This document shows, in pieces, positions 9,039 to 17,105 of a stretch of 64,000 nt of DNA; positions within the stretch are counted from its first letter, which is position 1; each line of letters starts with the position of its first letter. This stretch comes from an uncultured Prevotella sp. Its GTDB lineage: Bacteria; Bacteroidota; Bacteroidia; Bacteroidales; Bacteroidaceae. A program made the position numbers and the translations under genes. The stretch is from positions 1 to 64,000 of the forward strand of contig CALUFA010000002.1 of assembly GCA_944319795.1 (NCBI GenBank), written 5' to 3'. The notes below the pieces were generated by a model. The model was not told the DNA's origin and made no database searches. It worked only from the letters and a program-made list of their open reading frames with translations.

Positions 9039-9773
9039 TCAGTATTCAATATTTTCAAGGAAAAGGGCATTGCCGGGCATGCTTTCGCCTGCGCCCGTCC
9101 GCTTCTTACCTTCAATTATACTCTTAAAACCTTCTATGCCGACACGGCCGCGGCCAACGTCGACAAGCGTGCCTACTACGGCTCGCACCATGTTGCGCAA
9201 GAAGCGGTTGGCTGTTATCACGAAGTGCCAACAATCCCCTCCGTCGTCCACCCAACGGGCTTCGGTCACCTTGCACAACGTAGTCTTCACGTCGGAATTA
9301 CTCTTGCAAAACGCGGCAAAGTCGTCATACTGAAGAAGCAACGCCGCCGCCTCGTTCATCTTAGCGAAATCAAGATTATAAAACAGTTCGCACGAATAAG
9401 CCCGAAGGAAAGGATTCTTACGCAGATGCACGTAATAATGGTAAGTGCGCGACACGGCGCTAAACCTCGCGTGCATGTCCTGGCCTACCTTCTCGGCCCT
9501 GTCAGCCGCAATGTCCCTCGGCAACAGGCGGTTCAGCTTATACACAAGTTGGGCGCAATCCAACTCAAGCCCCGTATCAAAATGGGCCACCATCATACGC
9601 GCATGCACCCCTGTGTCGGTGCGCCCTGCACCCACCACTTGTACGTCTTCACGCAGAAGCGTCGACAAAGCCCTTTGCAATTCCTCTTGGACGGTACGCG
9701 AATTGGGCTGCACCTGCCATCCGTGGTAATCCGTACCGTCGTATTTGAAATAAAGAAAATATCTCTGCAACAT
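9039..9773 (-). CDS. truA: tRNA pseudouridine(38-40) synthase TruA
   Basis: A 244-residue enzyme that isomerises uridines 38-40 in tRNA anticodon arms. The family active site 'GAGRTDTGVHA' lies at residues 48-58, with Asp53 as the catalytic aspartate. The N-terminal 'FKYDGTDYHGWQVQPNSRTVQEEL' and 'RFLRNMVRAVVGTLVDVGRG' are textbook TruA. The ATG at 9773 is preferred over one 27 bases upstream because the family begins just before 'RYFLYFKYDGT'. A TACTTTTG -7 box (minus strand, 9805-9798) ends 24 bases before this start. Confidence 0.95.
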   Translation of the reverse strand: MLQRYFLYFKYDGTDYHGWQVQPNSRTVQEELQRALSTLLREDVQVVGAGRTDTGVHARMMVAHFDTGLELDCAQLVYKLNRLLPRDIAADRAEKVGQDMHARFSAVSRTYHYYVHLRKNPFLRAYSCELFYNLDFAKMNEAAALLLQYDDFAAFCKSNSDVKTTLCKVTEARWVDDGGDCWHFVITANRFLRNMVRAVVGTLVDVGRGRVGIEGFKSIIEGKKRTGAGESMPGNALFLENIEY

Positions 9774-9797
9774 AATGCGAAACCTGTTTTCTGGGTG

Positions 9798-9805
9798 CAA
9801 AAGTA
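9798..9805 (-). promoter_or_regulatory. -7 box of truA
   Basis: TACTTTTG on the minus strand, matching TAnnTTTG, 24 bases before the truA start. No TTTG -33 box is seen at the right distance. Confidence 0.55.
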
Positions 9806-9913
9806 CAAAAATATATCCTTACAGGCATACTTTTACATCCCGAACAAAACCTTTTCAAATAAAAAAATTACCGAAAATGTAAGAAAAAGGACAAAAGTAT
9901 GAGAAAAAAATCT

Positions 9914-9921
9914 TAAATTTG
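9914..9921 (+). promoter_or_regulatory. -7 box of the acyltransferase/Stealth operon
   Basis: TAAATTTG matches TAnnTTTG and lies 66 bases before the ATG at 9988. It probably drives the three plus-strand genes 9988-12772. No good -33 box is seen. Confidence 0.5.
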
Positions 9922-9987
9922 CCAACTAAAATAATACAAACAGAAATAAGCGCGATAAAATATGACTGAAAAATCTATTAAGGCATT

Positions 9988-10866
9988 ATGATTTACCATT
10001 TGCTCCGTTTTTTCCTGAAACTACTGTCATATATTCCCTTCCGTGTGTTATACATACTGTCTGACGGTTTGTTCTATCCGCTATATTATTTAATAAGGTA
10101 CAGGCGGAAAATCGTAAGACGCAACCTTACCGAATCATTCCCCGAGAAAAACCTTTCAGAAATCAAGCACGTCGAGAAAAGATTCTACCGTTTCTTCACC
10201 GACATGATTCTCGAAAGTTGCAAACTGGCTTCCATATCGCAAGATGAAATAAGACGGCGGATGAAGTTCAAGAACGTAGAAGAAGTGAACGGAATGCTTA
10301 AGCAAGGCAAGTCGGTAGCAGTATATTTGGGGCATTACGGCAATTGGGAATGGGTGTCGTCCATGCCGCTGTGGCTGGAAAAAGACATTATCGGCGCACA
10401 AATATACCACAGACTAAGCAACAAAAACGTTGACAAGCTGATGTTGCACATACGCGGACGCATGGGCGCAATAAGTATAGACATGCATAAGACGGCGCGC
10501 TACATAACAGCCCTTGCAACCGAGCACAAGGTCTGCACGATCGGATTTATTGCCGACCAATCGCCAAGGAAAAGGGATTCACATCATTTCCTACATTTCC
10601 TGCACCACAACACACCAGTGCTTACAGGCACGGAAAAAATAATCAAGCATTATGGGTTTGAGGCTTTTTATCTTGACGTAAAGAGGACGAAACGAGGATA
10701 TTACGAAGCCGAGTTCGTCAAAATGCACGACAACCCGCAATCACTTCGTGACTTCGAGCTGACCGACCTGTACTTCAAGCATCTTGAACAAGCTATCACA
10801 AAAAGACCAGAGCTGTATCTGTGGACCCACAAACGCTTCAGAATAGCGACGTTACTTAACGAATAA
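9988..10866 (+). CDS. LpxL/HtrB-type lipid A acyltransferase
   Basis: A 292-residue inner-membrane acyltransferase of the lysophospholipid acyltransferase superfamily that adds a secondary acyl chain to lipid A. It has an N-terminal hydrophobic anchor (about 5-38), the catalytic HX4E motif His116-Glu121 in 'GHYGNWEW', and the second block 'GFIADQSPRK'. Length matches the family (290-310). The next gene, a Stealth phosphotransferase, starts 19 bases downstream, placing the enzyme with surface-glycan genes. The exact acyl chain and position cannot be told. Confidence 0.85.
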   Translation: MIYHLLRFFLKLLSYIPFRVLYILSDGLFYPLYYLIRYRRKIVRRNLTESFPEKNLSEIKHVEKRFYRFFTDMILESCKLASISQDEIRRRMKFKNVEEVNGMLKQGKSVAVYLGHYGNWEWVSSMPLWLEKDIIGAQIYHRLSNKNVDKLMLHIRGRMGAISIDMHKTARYITALATEHKVCTIGFIADQSPRKRDSHHFLHFLHHNTPVLTGTEKIIKHYGFEAFYLDVKRTKRGYYEAEFVKMHDNPQSLRDFELTDLYFKHLEQAITKRPELYLWTHKRFRIATLLNE

Positions 10867-10885
10867 TAAAAAGAACACATCATAC

Positions 10886-11878
10886 ATGGACATTGATTTC
10901 ATCATAACATGGGTTGACATGAACGACCCACAATGGCATGCTGACTTCACAAAGTACTCCGGCAATAAAGACAACATCAAGAACGGTGTGTCTGAAGCAA
11001 GGTTCCGCGACTACGGCCTTTTGAAATACTGGTTCCGTGGTGTCGAGACATTTGCCCCGTGGGTGCGTAAAATCCACTTCGTAACTTGCGGACAAAAACC
11101 CGAATGGCTTAATATTGACAATCCCAAACTTAATCTCGTCAGCCACAAGGATTATATCCCCGTGCAGTTCTTGCCGACTTTCAACTCTGTCGTCATCGAA
11201 TATTATCTCCATAAGATACCGGATCTCGCAGAACATTTCGTTTACTTCAACGACGATTTCTACATAACAAACCATATCAAGACTGAACGTTTCTTCAAGA
11301 ACGGCCTACCATGCGACATCGCCGTATTGCAATACAACCCGTCATGGTCACAATGGTATAGAACCTTAAAAAACAGCATAAACATCATCAACAGGCATTT
11401 CGACAAAAAGGAAGTGATGGCGCGCGACTACGATAAGTGGTTTGACAAAAAATACGGTTCTAAGGCCATTTGGAACCATATCCTGAAAACATACGGGAAA
11501 TTCATCCCGTTACGCACTCCACACAATGCCCAACCCTACCTTAAAACGACTTTCGATGAAGTATGGCATGCGGCAGGGAAAGAGCTGACCCAAGCATCTG
11601 CAAACAAGTTCAGGGCATTCAGCGATTACACACCCGAACTTTTCCGTACATGGCAAATCTGTAAAGGGAACTTCGAACCATACAACACTTACGGCGACAC
11701 CAAGATGTTTCCGCTCATGATACGCTCCAAACAAGCCGTCAAGGCTATATACAATCAGTCTTATTCCCTGATATGCCTTAACGACAACGTACATATACGC
11801 AACTATGCGCAAGTAATGGGAAATATCAAAGACGCGTTTGAACATATACTACCAGAAAAATCGAGTTTTGAATTGTAA
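10886..11878 (+). CDS. Stealth-family sugar-phosphate transferase (copy 1)
   Basis: A 330-residue protein of the Stealth family, enzymes related to GlcNAc-1-phosphotransferase that build phosphodiester-linked surface glycans. Conserved region 1 is 'IDFIITWVDMNDPQW' near the N-terminus. Region 2 runs from 'YWFRGVETFAPWVRKIHFVT' through 'LPTFNSVVIEYYLHKIPDLAEHFVYFNDDFYI', with the FNDD metal-site motif. The later regions, with 'AQPYLKTTFDEVW', are present. It is more diverged than the three minus-strand copies. It lies between the acyltransferase and a GT92 glycosyltransferase, with a 12-bp gap to the latter. Confidence 0.88.
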   Translation: MDIDFIITWVDMNDPQWHADFTKYSGNKDNIKNGVSEARFRDYGLLKYWFRGVETFAPWVRKIHFVTCGQKPEWLNIDNPKLNLVSHKDYIPVQFLPTFNSVVIEYYLHKIPDLAEHFVYFNDDFYITNHIKTERFFKNGLPCDIAVLQYNPSWSQWYRTLKNSINIINRHFDKKEVMARDYDKWFDKKYGSKAIWNHILKTYGKFIPLRTPHNAQPYLKTTFDEVWHAAGKELTQASANKFRAFSDYTPELFRTWQICKGNFEPYNTYGDTKMFPLMIRSKQAVKAIYNQSYSLICLNDNVHIRNYAQVMGNIKDAFEHILPEKSSFEL

Positions 11879-11890
11879 CGACCAAAGACG

Positions 11891-12772
11891 ATGAAAAAAG
11901 TCTATGCCGAAATACTTGCAGGAATAATACCATGCAAAATGGCGCGCAACCGTTGGCGCGGCATACTACGTTACGGACTCCTTAACGCAGCAAAACTATT
12001 ATACCGTTTAAGACGCGACCATACCCAACCTCGATATTATCTTGCTATTTGCGCCATTGCCAAAAATGAAGGCCCGTACTTCAAGGAATGGATAGAATGG
12101 CACAAAAAGCAAGGCGTAGAGAAATTCTACATATATGACAACGAAAGCACTGACTGCACGAAGGAAGTACTTGCGCCATACGTCAAGTCCGGATTAGTTG
12201 AATATAATTATTTTCCCGGATACAAAGTACAATTGTCGGCATACGACAACTGCTTTGACAGACACCGACTTGACACACGGTGGATAGCATTAATAGACCT
12301 CGACGAATTCATCGTCCCCATAAAAGATGGAAACATACCTGAATTCCTAAAAAGGTTCGAAAAGTTTCCAGCCATAGAAATCAATTGGTTAGTCTATGGC
12401 AGCAATGGGGAAAAAAAGAAGAAGCCGGGTACAATGATGGAAAGATTCAAGCGGCATTCACACTACGAACACATATTGAACCGGCATGTTAAAAGCATTG
12501 TGAACCCACGGCGCATTTTCAACATGATCGGCTGCCATGAGGCGGCGCGCATATCAGGACATGCGGCAGACTCACATGGCAATCCGATCAAGAAAAACTT
12601 CCGCGAGCGCGAACCACAGCACGACGTCATCCGCATAAACCATTATGCCGTAAGATCTTACGAGGAATTCATGGAGAAACAAGCTAAAGGCCGAGCTAGC
12701 GGAAGAACCAAGATGCTGACGCAGAATTATTTTCTTAAATTCGACCTGAATGACATTGAAGATGACAAATAA
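11891..12772 (+). CDS. Glycosyltransferase, GT92/DUF23-like
   Basis: A 293-residue probable glycosyltransferase with a GT-A fold. 'LAICAIAKNEGPYFKEWIEWHKKQGVEKFYIYDNES' (residues 51-86) is the typical opening of the GT92/Glyco_tranf_2_4 group, and the DXD metal motif is Asp136-Leu-Asp138 in 'ALIDLDEF'. 'INHYAVRSYEEFMEKQAKG' near the end is also typical. No signal peptide is seen, so it should act in the cytoplasm on surface-glycan precursors. It ends 5 bases before the convergent Stealth gene. Donor and acceptor cannot be told. Confidence 0.85.
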   Translation: MKKVYAEILAGIIPCKMARNRWRGILRYGLLNAAKLLYRLRRDHTQPRYYLAICAIAKNEGPYFKEWIEWHKKQGVEKFYIYDNESTDCTKEVLAPYVKSGLVEYNYFPGYKVQLSAYDNCFDRHRLDTRWIALIDLDEFIVPIKDGNIPEFLKRFEKFPAIEINWLVYGSNGEKKKKPGTMMERFKRHSHYEHILNRHVKSIVNPRRIFNMIGCHEAARISGHAADSHGNPIKKNFREREPQHDVIRINHYAVRSYEEFMEKQAKGRASGRTKMLTQNYFLKFDLNDIEDDK

Positions 12773-12777
12773 GAATG

Positions 12778-13710
12778 CTACTTTTCAAATTGTGACTTCT
12801 TAGGAAAACGCCTATTTAAAAAAGCAACCATTCTTTTCCTGTCATCATCACTTGCAAATTCAGAATCATTCATGCAAAACAGCATAGGGTTGTATCTTTC
12901 CAATTTACGATAATGATTTTCCCTATGAATATGAAACCTGAACGAGGTACTCAACGTTACGTATTGCAGATGCGCACGTTTCTCGGATAAAGCCACGTAA
13001 GCAAACAGATTACGTTGAATGTCATTCGCGCTTCTAACATGGTTAGACAAAGTTGGCTCTATCTCGTTCTTAAACATCAGCTCTACACGTTGACAATCGC
13101 TTTTCAAATATGCATCGATATTATGGTGGGTTTTCCCTCCATAATATTTACCGTATTTCTTTTCAACCAAATCGGCCGCATTACGTATTATTTGAATGTA
13201 ATTGCTCAACGTTTTCCCCTGCACATGCTCCTTAAACCACAAAGTAAATTTTCTAAACGGCCTGCGTGTAAACCTTATTATCGGTAATCCGTCCTCCGCA
13301 AAAAACATATCCGGCGTAACGGGCTTGTTTATAAACATATCATCATTTGCAAATAAAAAATGTTCCGACAGTCCGGGTATATTGCATATAAAATGTTCAA
13401 TTACGGTGGCATTGAAACACGGAAGGCACACTGATGGCATTATCTCCTTATGGTCAACTATCCTAATCTTCGGATTCGATGTATCAAGCCATATTGGCAC
13501 TTGGTTGTCTGTTACAATATATATTTTATGAATCCAAGGAGCATACGCCTCGATCGAACGCAAACTGAATTTCAGCTCGTCGTTATTGGCATAGCGCCCC
13601 TCGCAATTAACACTTGACTTTTCTTCTGTCTTACCGATGCATGCGTTACGTTTTGCCTGCCACACCGGATCACTGCCATTCACCCAAAGATAAACTAAAT
13701 CAATATCCAT
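12778..13710 (-). CDS. Stealth-family sugar-phosphate transferase (copy 2)
   Basis: A 310-residue Stealth protein. Region 1 is 'DIDLVYLWVNGSDPVW'. Region 2 includes 'LRSIEAYAPWIHKIYIVTDNQVPIWLDTSNPKIRIVDHKEIMPSVCLPCFNATVIEHFI', and 'SEHFLFANDDMFI' carries the acidic pair. 'HHNIDAYLKSDCQRVELMF' and a C-terminal 'FPKKSQFEK' match copies 3 and 4. The ATG at 13710 is chosen because copies 3 and 4 start at the same point; a GTG 15 bases upstream is possible. It is clearly a paralogue of the adjacent copy 3 (13744-14676), which it follows by 33 bases in the same transcript. Confidence 0.88.
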   Translation of the reverse strand: MDIDLVYLWVNGSDPVWQAKRNACIGKTEEKSSVNCEGRYANNDELKFSLRSIEAYAPWIHKIYIVTDNQVPIWLDTSNPKIRIVDHKEIMPSVCLPCFNATVIEHFICNIPGLSEHFLFANDDMFINKPVTPDMFFAEDGLPIIRFTRRPFRKFTLWFKEHVQGKTLSNYIQIIRNAADLVEKKYGKYYGGKTHHNIDAYLKSDCQRVELMFKNEIEPTLSNHVRSANDIQRNLFAYVALSEKRAHLQYVTLSTSFRFHIHRENHYRKLERYNPMLFCMNDSEFASDDDRKRMVAFLNRRFPKKSQFEK

Positions 13711-13743
13711 ATTGAAAATCTCCACCTTATATTTACCTACATA

Positions 13744-14676
13744 CTATTTCTCAAAACGGGATTTTTCAGGGAAACGCTTGGCTAAGAAATCCGTAACTTT
13801 TTCCCTATCGCCGTCATTCGCATATTCCGAATCATTCATGCAGAACAAAACAGGATTGTATTTTTCCAACTTATCATAATGTTTCATGTTTTGAATGTGG
13901 AACCTGAAAGAAGTCTTTTGGGTGACATAAAGTTCATGCCCACGTTTTTCAGCTAAAGCCACATACGCAAACAAACTACGTTGAATGTCATTTCCGCTAC
14001 GGACATGGTTGGACAAAGTCCTCCCTATTTCGTTTTTAAACATCTCTTCAGTACGTTGGCAATCGCTTTTTAAGTAAGCGTCTATATTATGATGCGATTT
14101 ACCATCATAATAAACCCCATACTTCTTTTCAACCAATTTTGCGGCATTCCTTACTATTTGGACATAATTCTTCAATGGTATGCCCAAACATCTTTTCTTA
14201 AACATCAAAAACAGGTCTCTTAACCTGCTGTGGGTCAACCTGATTATAGGCAGGCCGTCGTCGGCAAAGAAAAATGCCGGAGACACCTTCTTATTAATAA
14301 ACATATCATCATTGGCAAAAAGGAAATGTTCGGAAAGACCGGGAATTTTCCACAGGAAATGCTCTATCACCGTCGCATTAAAACAAGGCAGGCATACAGG
14401 CGGCATAATCTCCTTATGGTCAACGACCCTGACCCTCGGATTCGAAGTATCCAACCATTTCGGAGTTTGGTTGTCGGTCACAATAAATATCTTACGTATC
14501 CAAGGAGCGTATTGCTCAATTGAGCGCAAACTGTATTTCAGCTCATCGTTATCCGCATACCTACCCTTACAATTCACAGCAGACTTAGCCTCCATCCTAC
14601 CAATACAGGCATTGTGTTTTTCCAACCATTGAGGGTCGTTACCGTCAACCCAAAGATATACTAAATCTACGTCCAT
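13744..14676 (-). CDS. Stealth-family sugar-phosphate transferase (copy 3)
   Basis: A 310-residue Stealth protein with the same layout and length as copy 2, including 'DVDLVYLWVDGNDPQW', 'PWIRKIFIVTDNQTPKWLDTSNPRVRVVDHKEIM' and 'LFANDDMFI'. Most of its length can be aligned by eye with copy 2 without gaps, suggesting tandem duplication. The divergent middle (about 150-170) probably sets acceptor choice. It is second to last in the minus-strand cluster Stealth-Fic-Stealth-Stealth. Confidence 0.88.
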   Translation of the reverse strand: MDVDLVYLWVDGNDPQWLEKHNACIGRMEAKSAVNCKGRYADNDELKYSLRSIEQYAPWIRKIFIVTDNQTPKWLDTSNPRVRVVDHKEIMPPVCLPCFNATVIEHFLWKIPGLSEHFLFANDDMFINKKVSPAFFFADDGLPIIRLTHSRLRDLFLMFKKRCLGIPLKNYVQIVRNAAKLVEKKYGVYYDGKSHHNIDAYLKSDCQRTEEMFKNEIGRTLSNHVRSGNDIQRSLFAYVALAEKRGHELYVTQKTSFRFHIQNMKHYDKLEKYNPVLFCMNDSEYANDGDREKVTDFLAKRFPEKSRFEK

Positions 14677-14703
14677 TCTGTTCTTAAATATTTTAAATTA
14701 AAA

Positions 14704-15489
14704 CTATCTGTTTTCACTAAAATCCGATACGCCAAGAACGGTTAAATAGTGTTTTAAAGATTCTATTTCGGCATCGGCAACAAGTTTTTGGAACTCTTCC
14801 GGATGTTTATCCACATGCGACATTTCCAAAGCATTGTAATAAATGCGTTTTGATTCGTCTGAACCTTTTAAGTTAATAAGGGTGTACCCTTTCCGCAATA
14901 AGTACAAATTCATCAACAACCTTGAGGTACGTCCGTTGCCGTCTATGAACGGATGGATGCGCACCAATTCGTCATGCAGATAAGCGGCTATCAATACAGG
15001 ATGCATACTCCTTGATTCTAAATCATGGAAATGTATCATAAAATCTTCCATCAACTTACCTATCATGTACGGTTGTGGCGGCATGTGCCTGCTACCTGAA
15101 ATAAGTACCGGCACTGTGCGATAACGCCCTGCGTTCTCACGGTTTATGCCATGCAACACCAACGCATGTATTTGCTTTATCGTACTTTCGGTTATGTCGA
15201 TTTCGTGTTTGGCAAAATCACGTATATAATCTATCGCCTCGGCATGGTTAATGGCTTCCAAGTGTTCACGCATCGACTTACCTGCTATCGTTACACCCTC
15301 ATTCACTACAAGTTCCGTCTCCTGCAGCGTAAGCGTATTGCCCTCTATGCGGTTGCTCTCATAGGTATATTCGACATTCAACGCATCTTCGATTTTCTTC
15401 AATGCATCCGCAGGCAAAGGACGACATTCCGAAAGCCTTGCTTTCAAGACATCACATCCTTGTAACAAAACACCCAAATCATATTCCAT
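14704..15489 (-). CDS. Fic-domain protein, class II (N-terminal inhibitory helix)
   Basis: A 261-residue Fic protein, expected to transfer AMP (or another nucleotide part) to a target hydroxyl. The full active-site loop HPFIDGNGRTSR is present at residues 179-190, with catalytic His179. 'ESNRIEGN' at 44-51 fits the inhibitory motif (S/T)xxxE(G/N), with Ser45 and Glu49, N-terminal to the Fic core. This makes it a class II, self-inhibited enzyme rather than a two-gene toxin-antitoxin. No antitoxin gene adjoins it. It lies inside a run of Stealth genes, with gaps of 27 and 20 bases, so it is probably cotranscribed. The target is unknown. Confidence 0.92.
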   Translation of the reverse strand: MEYDLGVLLQGCDVLKARLSECRPLPADALKKIEDALNVEYTYESNRIEGNTLTLQETELVVNEGVTIAGKSMREHLEAINHAEAIDYIRDFAKHEIDITESTIKQIHALVLHGINRENAGRYRTVPVLISGSRHMPPQPYMIGKLMEDFMIHFHDLESRSMHPVLIAAYLHDELVRIHPFIDGNGRTSRLLMNLYLLRKGYTLINLKGSDESKRIYYNALEMSHVDKHPEEFQKLVADAEIESLKHYLTVLGVSDFSENR

Positions 15490-15509
15490 AATAGAATTGT
15501 CAAAAACTC

Positions 15510-16448
15510 TTATTTCTCAAATTCAGACTTATCAGGAAATTTATTATCCAAATAAGTTTTCGACATCTGTCTGTCTGAATCTGTCGCATATTGGGAATCA
15601 TTCATGCAGAAAAACATTGGTTGATATTTTTCAAGTCTTTCATAAAAAATCTTCTTATGTATTTTAACATACATAGACTCTTTACTCGTGACATAACGCA
15701 ATTTTCCTCGTTTTTCCGCAAGAGCGGCATAAGATAATATGCTACGGTGAACATCATCATCGTTGCGCACTTTATTCTTATTATTTGCGGAAAATTCGTT
15801 ACGGAATACTTCTTCAACCATCCTTTTATAATCACTTTTGAGATAAGAATCTATATTATGGTGTGGCATGCCTGTATAATAAGTTCCATATTTACGGTCA
15901 ACCAATTGAGAAGAACGAACAATCATTGTTCTGTAATTACTCAAATGTTTATTACGAAACTTTTCACGAAAGAACCAACGAATTCTTCTAAAAGACTTGC
16001 GTACAAGACGTACAACAGGAAAGCCCTGTTGCGTAAAAAAGTCCATCTCTGTAACTTTTTTATTTAAATACATATCGTCGTTAGCGAACAAAAAATGTTC
16101 TGCAAGTCCAGGAATTTTATATAAGAAATGCTCTATTAAACTTGAATTGAAACACGGCAAACTTTCAGCCGGCATGATTTCCGTATGATCTATAATTTTA
16201 ACTTTTGGATTTGTCGTATCCAACCAATCAGGGGTTTGGTTATCTGTAACAATAAAAATTTTTCTTATCCAAGGAGCATACATCGCAACTGACCTCAAAC
16301 TATACTTCAGCTCATCATTGCTAACATAACGGCCTTTACAATCTATTTCAGGATCATCCGAAACATTTTTCACAACTGAATTATGCTTCTTCTGCCATTC
16401 AGGATCATTCCCGTTTACCCAAAGATATACTAAATCAACGTCAAACAT
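15510..16448 (-). CDS. Stealth-family sugar-phosphate transferase (copy 4)
   Basis: A 312-residue Stealth protein: 'DVDLVYLWVNGNDPEWQKKHN', 'LRSVAMYAPWIRKIFIVTDNQTPDWLDTTNPKVKIIDH', 'FNSSLIEHFLYKIPGLAEHFLFANDDMYLNKKV', 'HHNIDSYLKSDYKRM' and the shared C-terminal 'FPDKSEFEK'. Its DNA is visibly more A/T-rich than copies 1-3 and the rest of the window, which suggests recent arrival from another source. It is the first gene of the minus-strand cluster. Acceptor specificity is unknown. Confidence 0.88.
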   Translation of the reverse strand: MFDVDLVYLWVNGNDPEWQKKHNSVVKNVSDDPEIDCKGRYVSNDELKYSLRSVAMYAPWIRKIFIVTDNQTPDWLDTTNPKVKIIDHTEIMPAESLPCFNSSLIEHFLYKIPGLAEHFLFANDDMYLNKKVTEMDFFTQQGFPVVRLVRKSFRRIRWFFREKFRNKHLSNYRTMIVRSSQLVDRKYGTYYTGMPHHNIDSYLKSDYKRMVEEVFRNEFSANNKNKVRNDDDVHRSILSYAALAEKRGKLRYVTSKESMYVKIHKKIFYERLEKYQPMFFCMNDSQYATDSDRQMSKTYLDNKFPDKSEFEK

Positions 16449-16702
16449 ATTTTAATCATTAATTATTTTCATACATTTTTTATAACGAAATATATAAAGT
16501 ATCAAGACTAATTTCTTGATTTCACCTCTTTTTCACTTAACCGCAAAGTCCTCTTAATCCATTTTGTCTAAAACATTCAATATAGACTGCATAGCCCGTG
16601 CGACATAAGATATTGCCGCAGGAAACGAGGTCGTAAAAGGACGGCATTTTCATCTTTCTTTATACATGAACAATACAAGAATGTCCGTATAAAGAATAAA
16701 TA

Positions 16703-16870
16703 TCATTTCAGGATATATTTCATGTTTTCAGGAGCGACATTCCACCCCAAATCCTTTCCCTTTCCACTTAAAAACCATTCACCTATCTTACTCAACTTTC
16801 CACCATTAGCTTTTTTGTCTTTCAAAAGCCTTATAAAGTCCTGTTTATTTTTGCCGTTTATCTTTTCCAT
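16703..16870 (-). CDS. Small basic protein of unknown function, 55 aa
   Basis: A minus-strand frame from ATG at 16870-16868 to TGA at 16705-16703 encodes 55 residues, starting MEKINGKNKQDFIRLLKDKK and ending WNVAPENMKYILK. The peptide is lysine-rich (about one residue in four), with an amphipathic N-terminal half, a Gly-Gly-Lys turn and a Trp-containing C-terminal part; there is no signal peptide or membrane helix. Composition and codon rhythm look coding. It lies between the Stealth cluster and the symporter, 254 bases upstream of Stealth copy 4 on the same strand. No family is recognised. Confidence 0.5.
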   Translation of the reverse strand: MEKINGKNKQDFIRLLKDKKANGGKLSKIGEWFLSGKGKDLGWNVAPENMKYILK

Positions 16871-16997
16871 CTTTATTTATGCTTTATATTTAGTTTAAAT
16901 GCAAACGGGCAAATAAAGTGTTTTCCACCAAATTGCCGAGTGCTGATTATCAGGGAGCAAAGATAATTCAAAAAAATGAAATACGAAATAAATAATA

Positions 16998-17051
16998 TGA
17001 ATATCCACATTTTGCCAAACGACACTCCTTCTGGAAAAATGCGGACATTCA
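16998..17051. repeat. Inverted repeat with GAATGTCCGCA arms
   Basis: TGAATATCCACATTTT at 16998-17013 pairs with AAAATGCGGACATTCA at 17036-17051, with two mismatches and a 22-base loop. Arms of the same kind occur beyond the symporter at 19080-19108 and 19129-19149. Confidence 0.55.
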
Positions 17052-17093
17052 GATAAATAATAAAGAAATGTGATACGAATAGGCTATTTTTCG

Positions 17094-17101
17094 TACCTTT
17101 G
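17094..17101 (+). promoter_or_regulatory. -7 box directly before the symporter start
   Basis: TACCTTTG matches TAnnTTTG and ends only 4 bases before the ATG at 17106. Transcription would then begin at or next to the start codon, implying a leaderless or nearly leaderless mRNA. No clear -33 TTTG is seen. Confidence 0.6.
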
Positions 17102-17105
17102 CGCC

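Noticed and set aside
14704-15489. Fic as toxin of a toxin-antitoxin pair
   Set aside because: The inhibitory helix lies in the same chain and no small antitoxin gene adjoins it.
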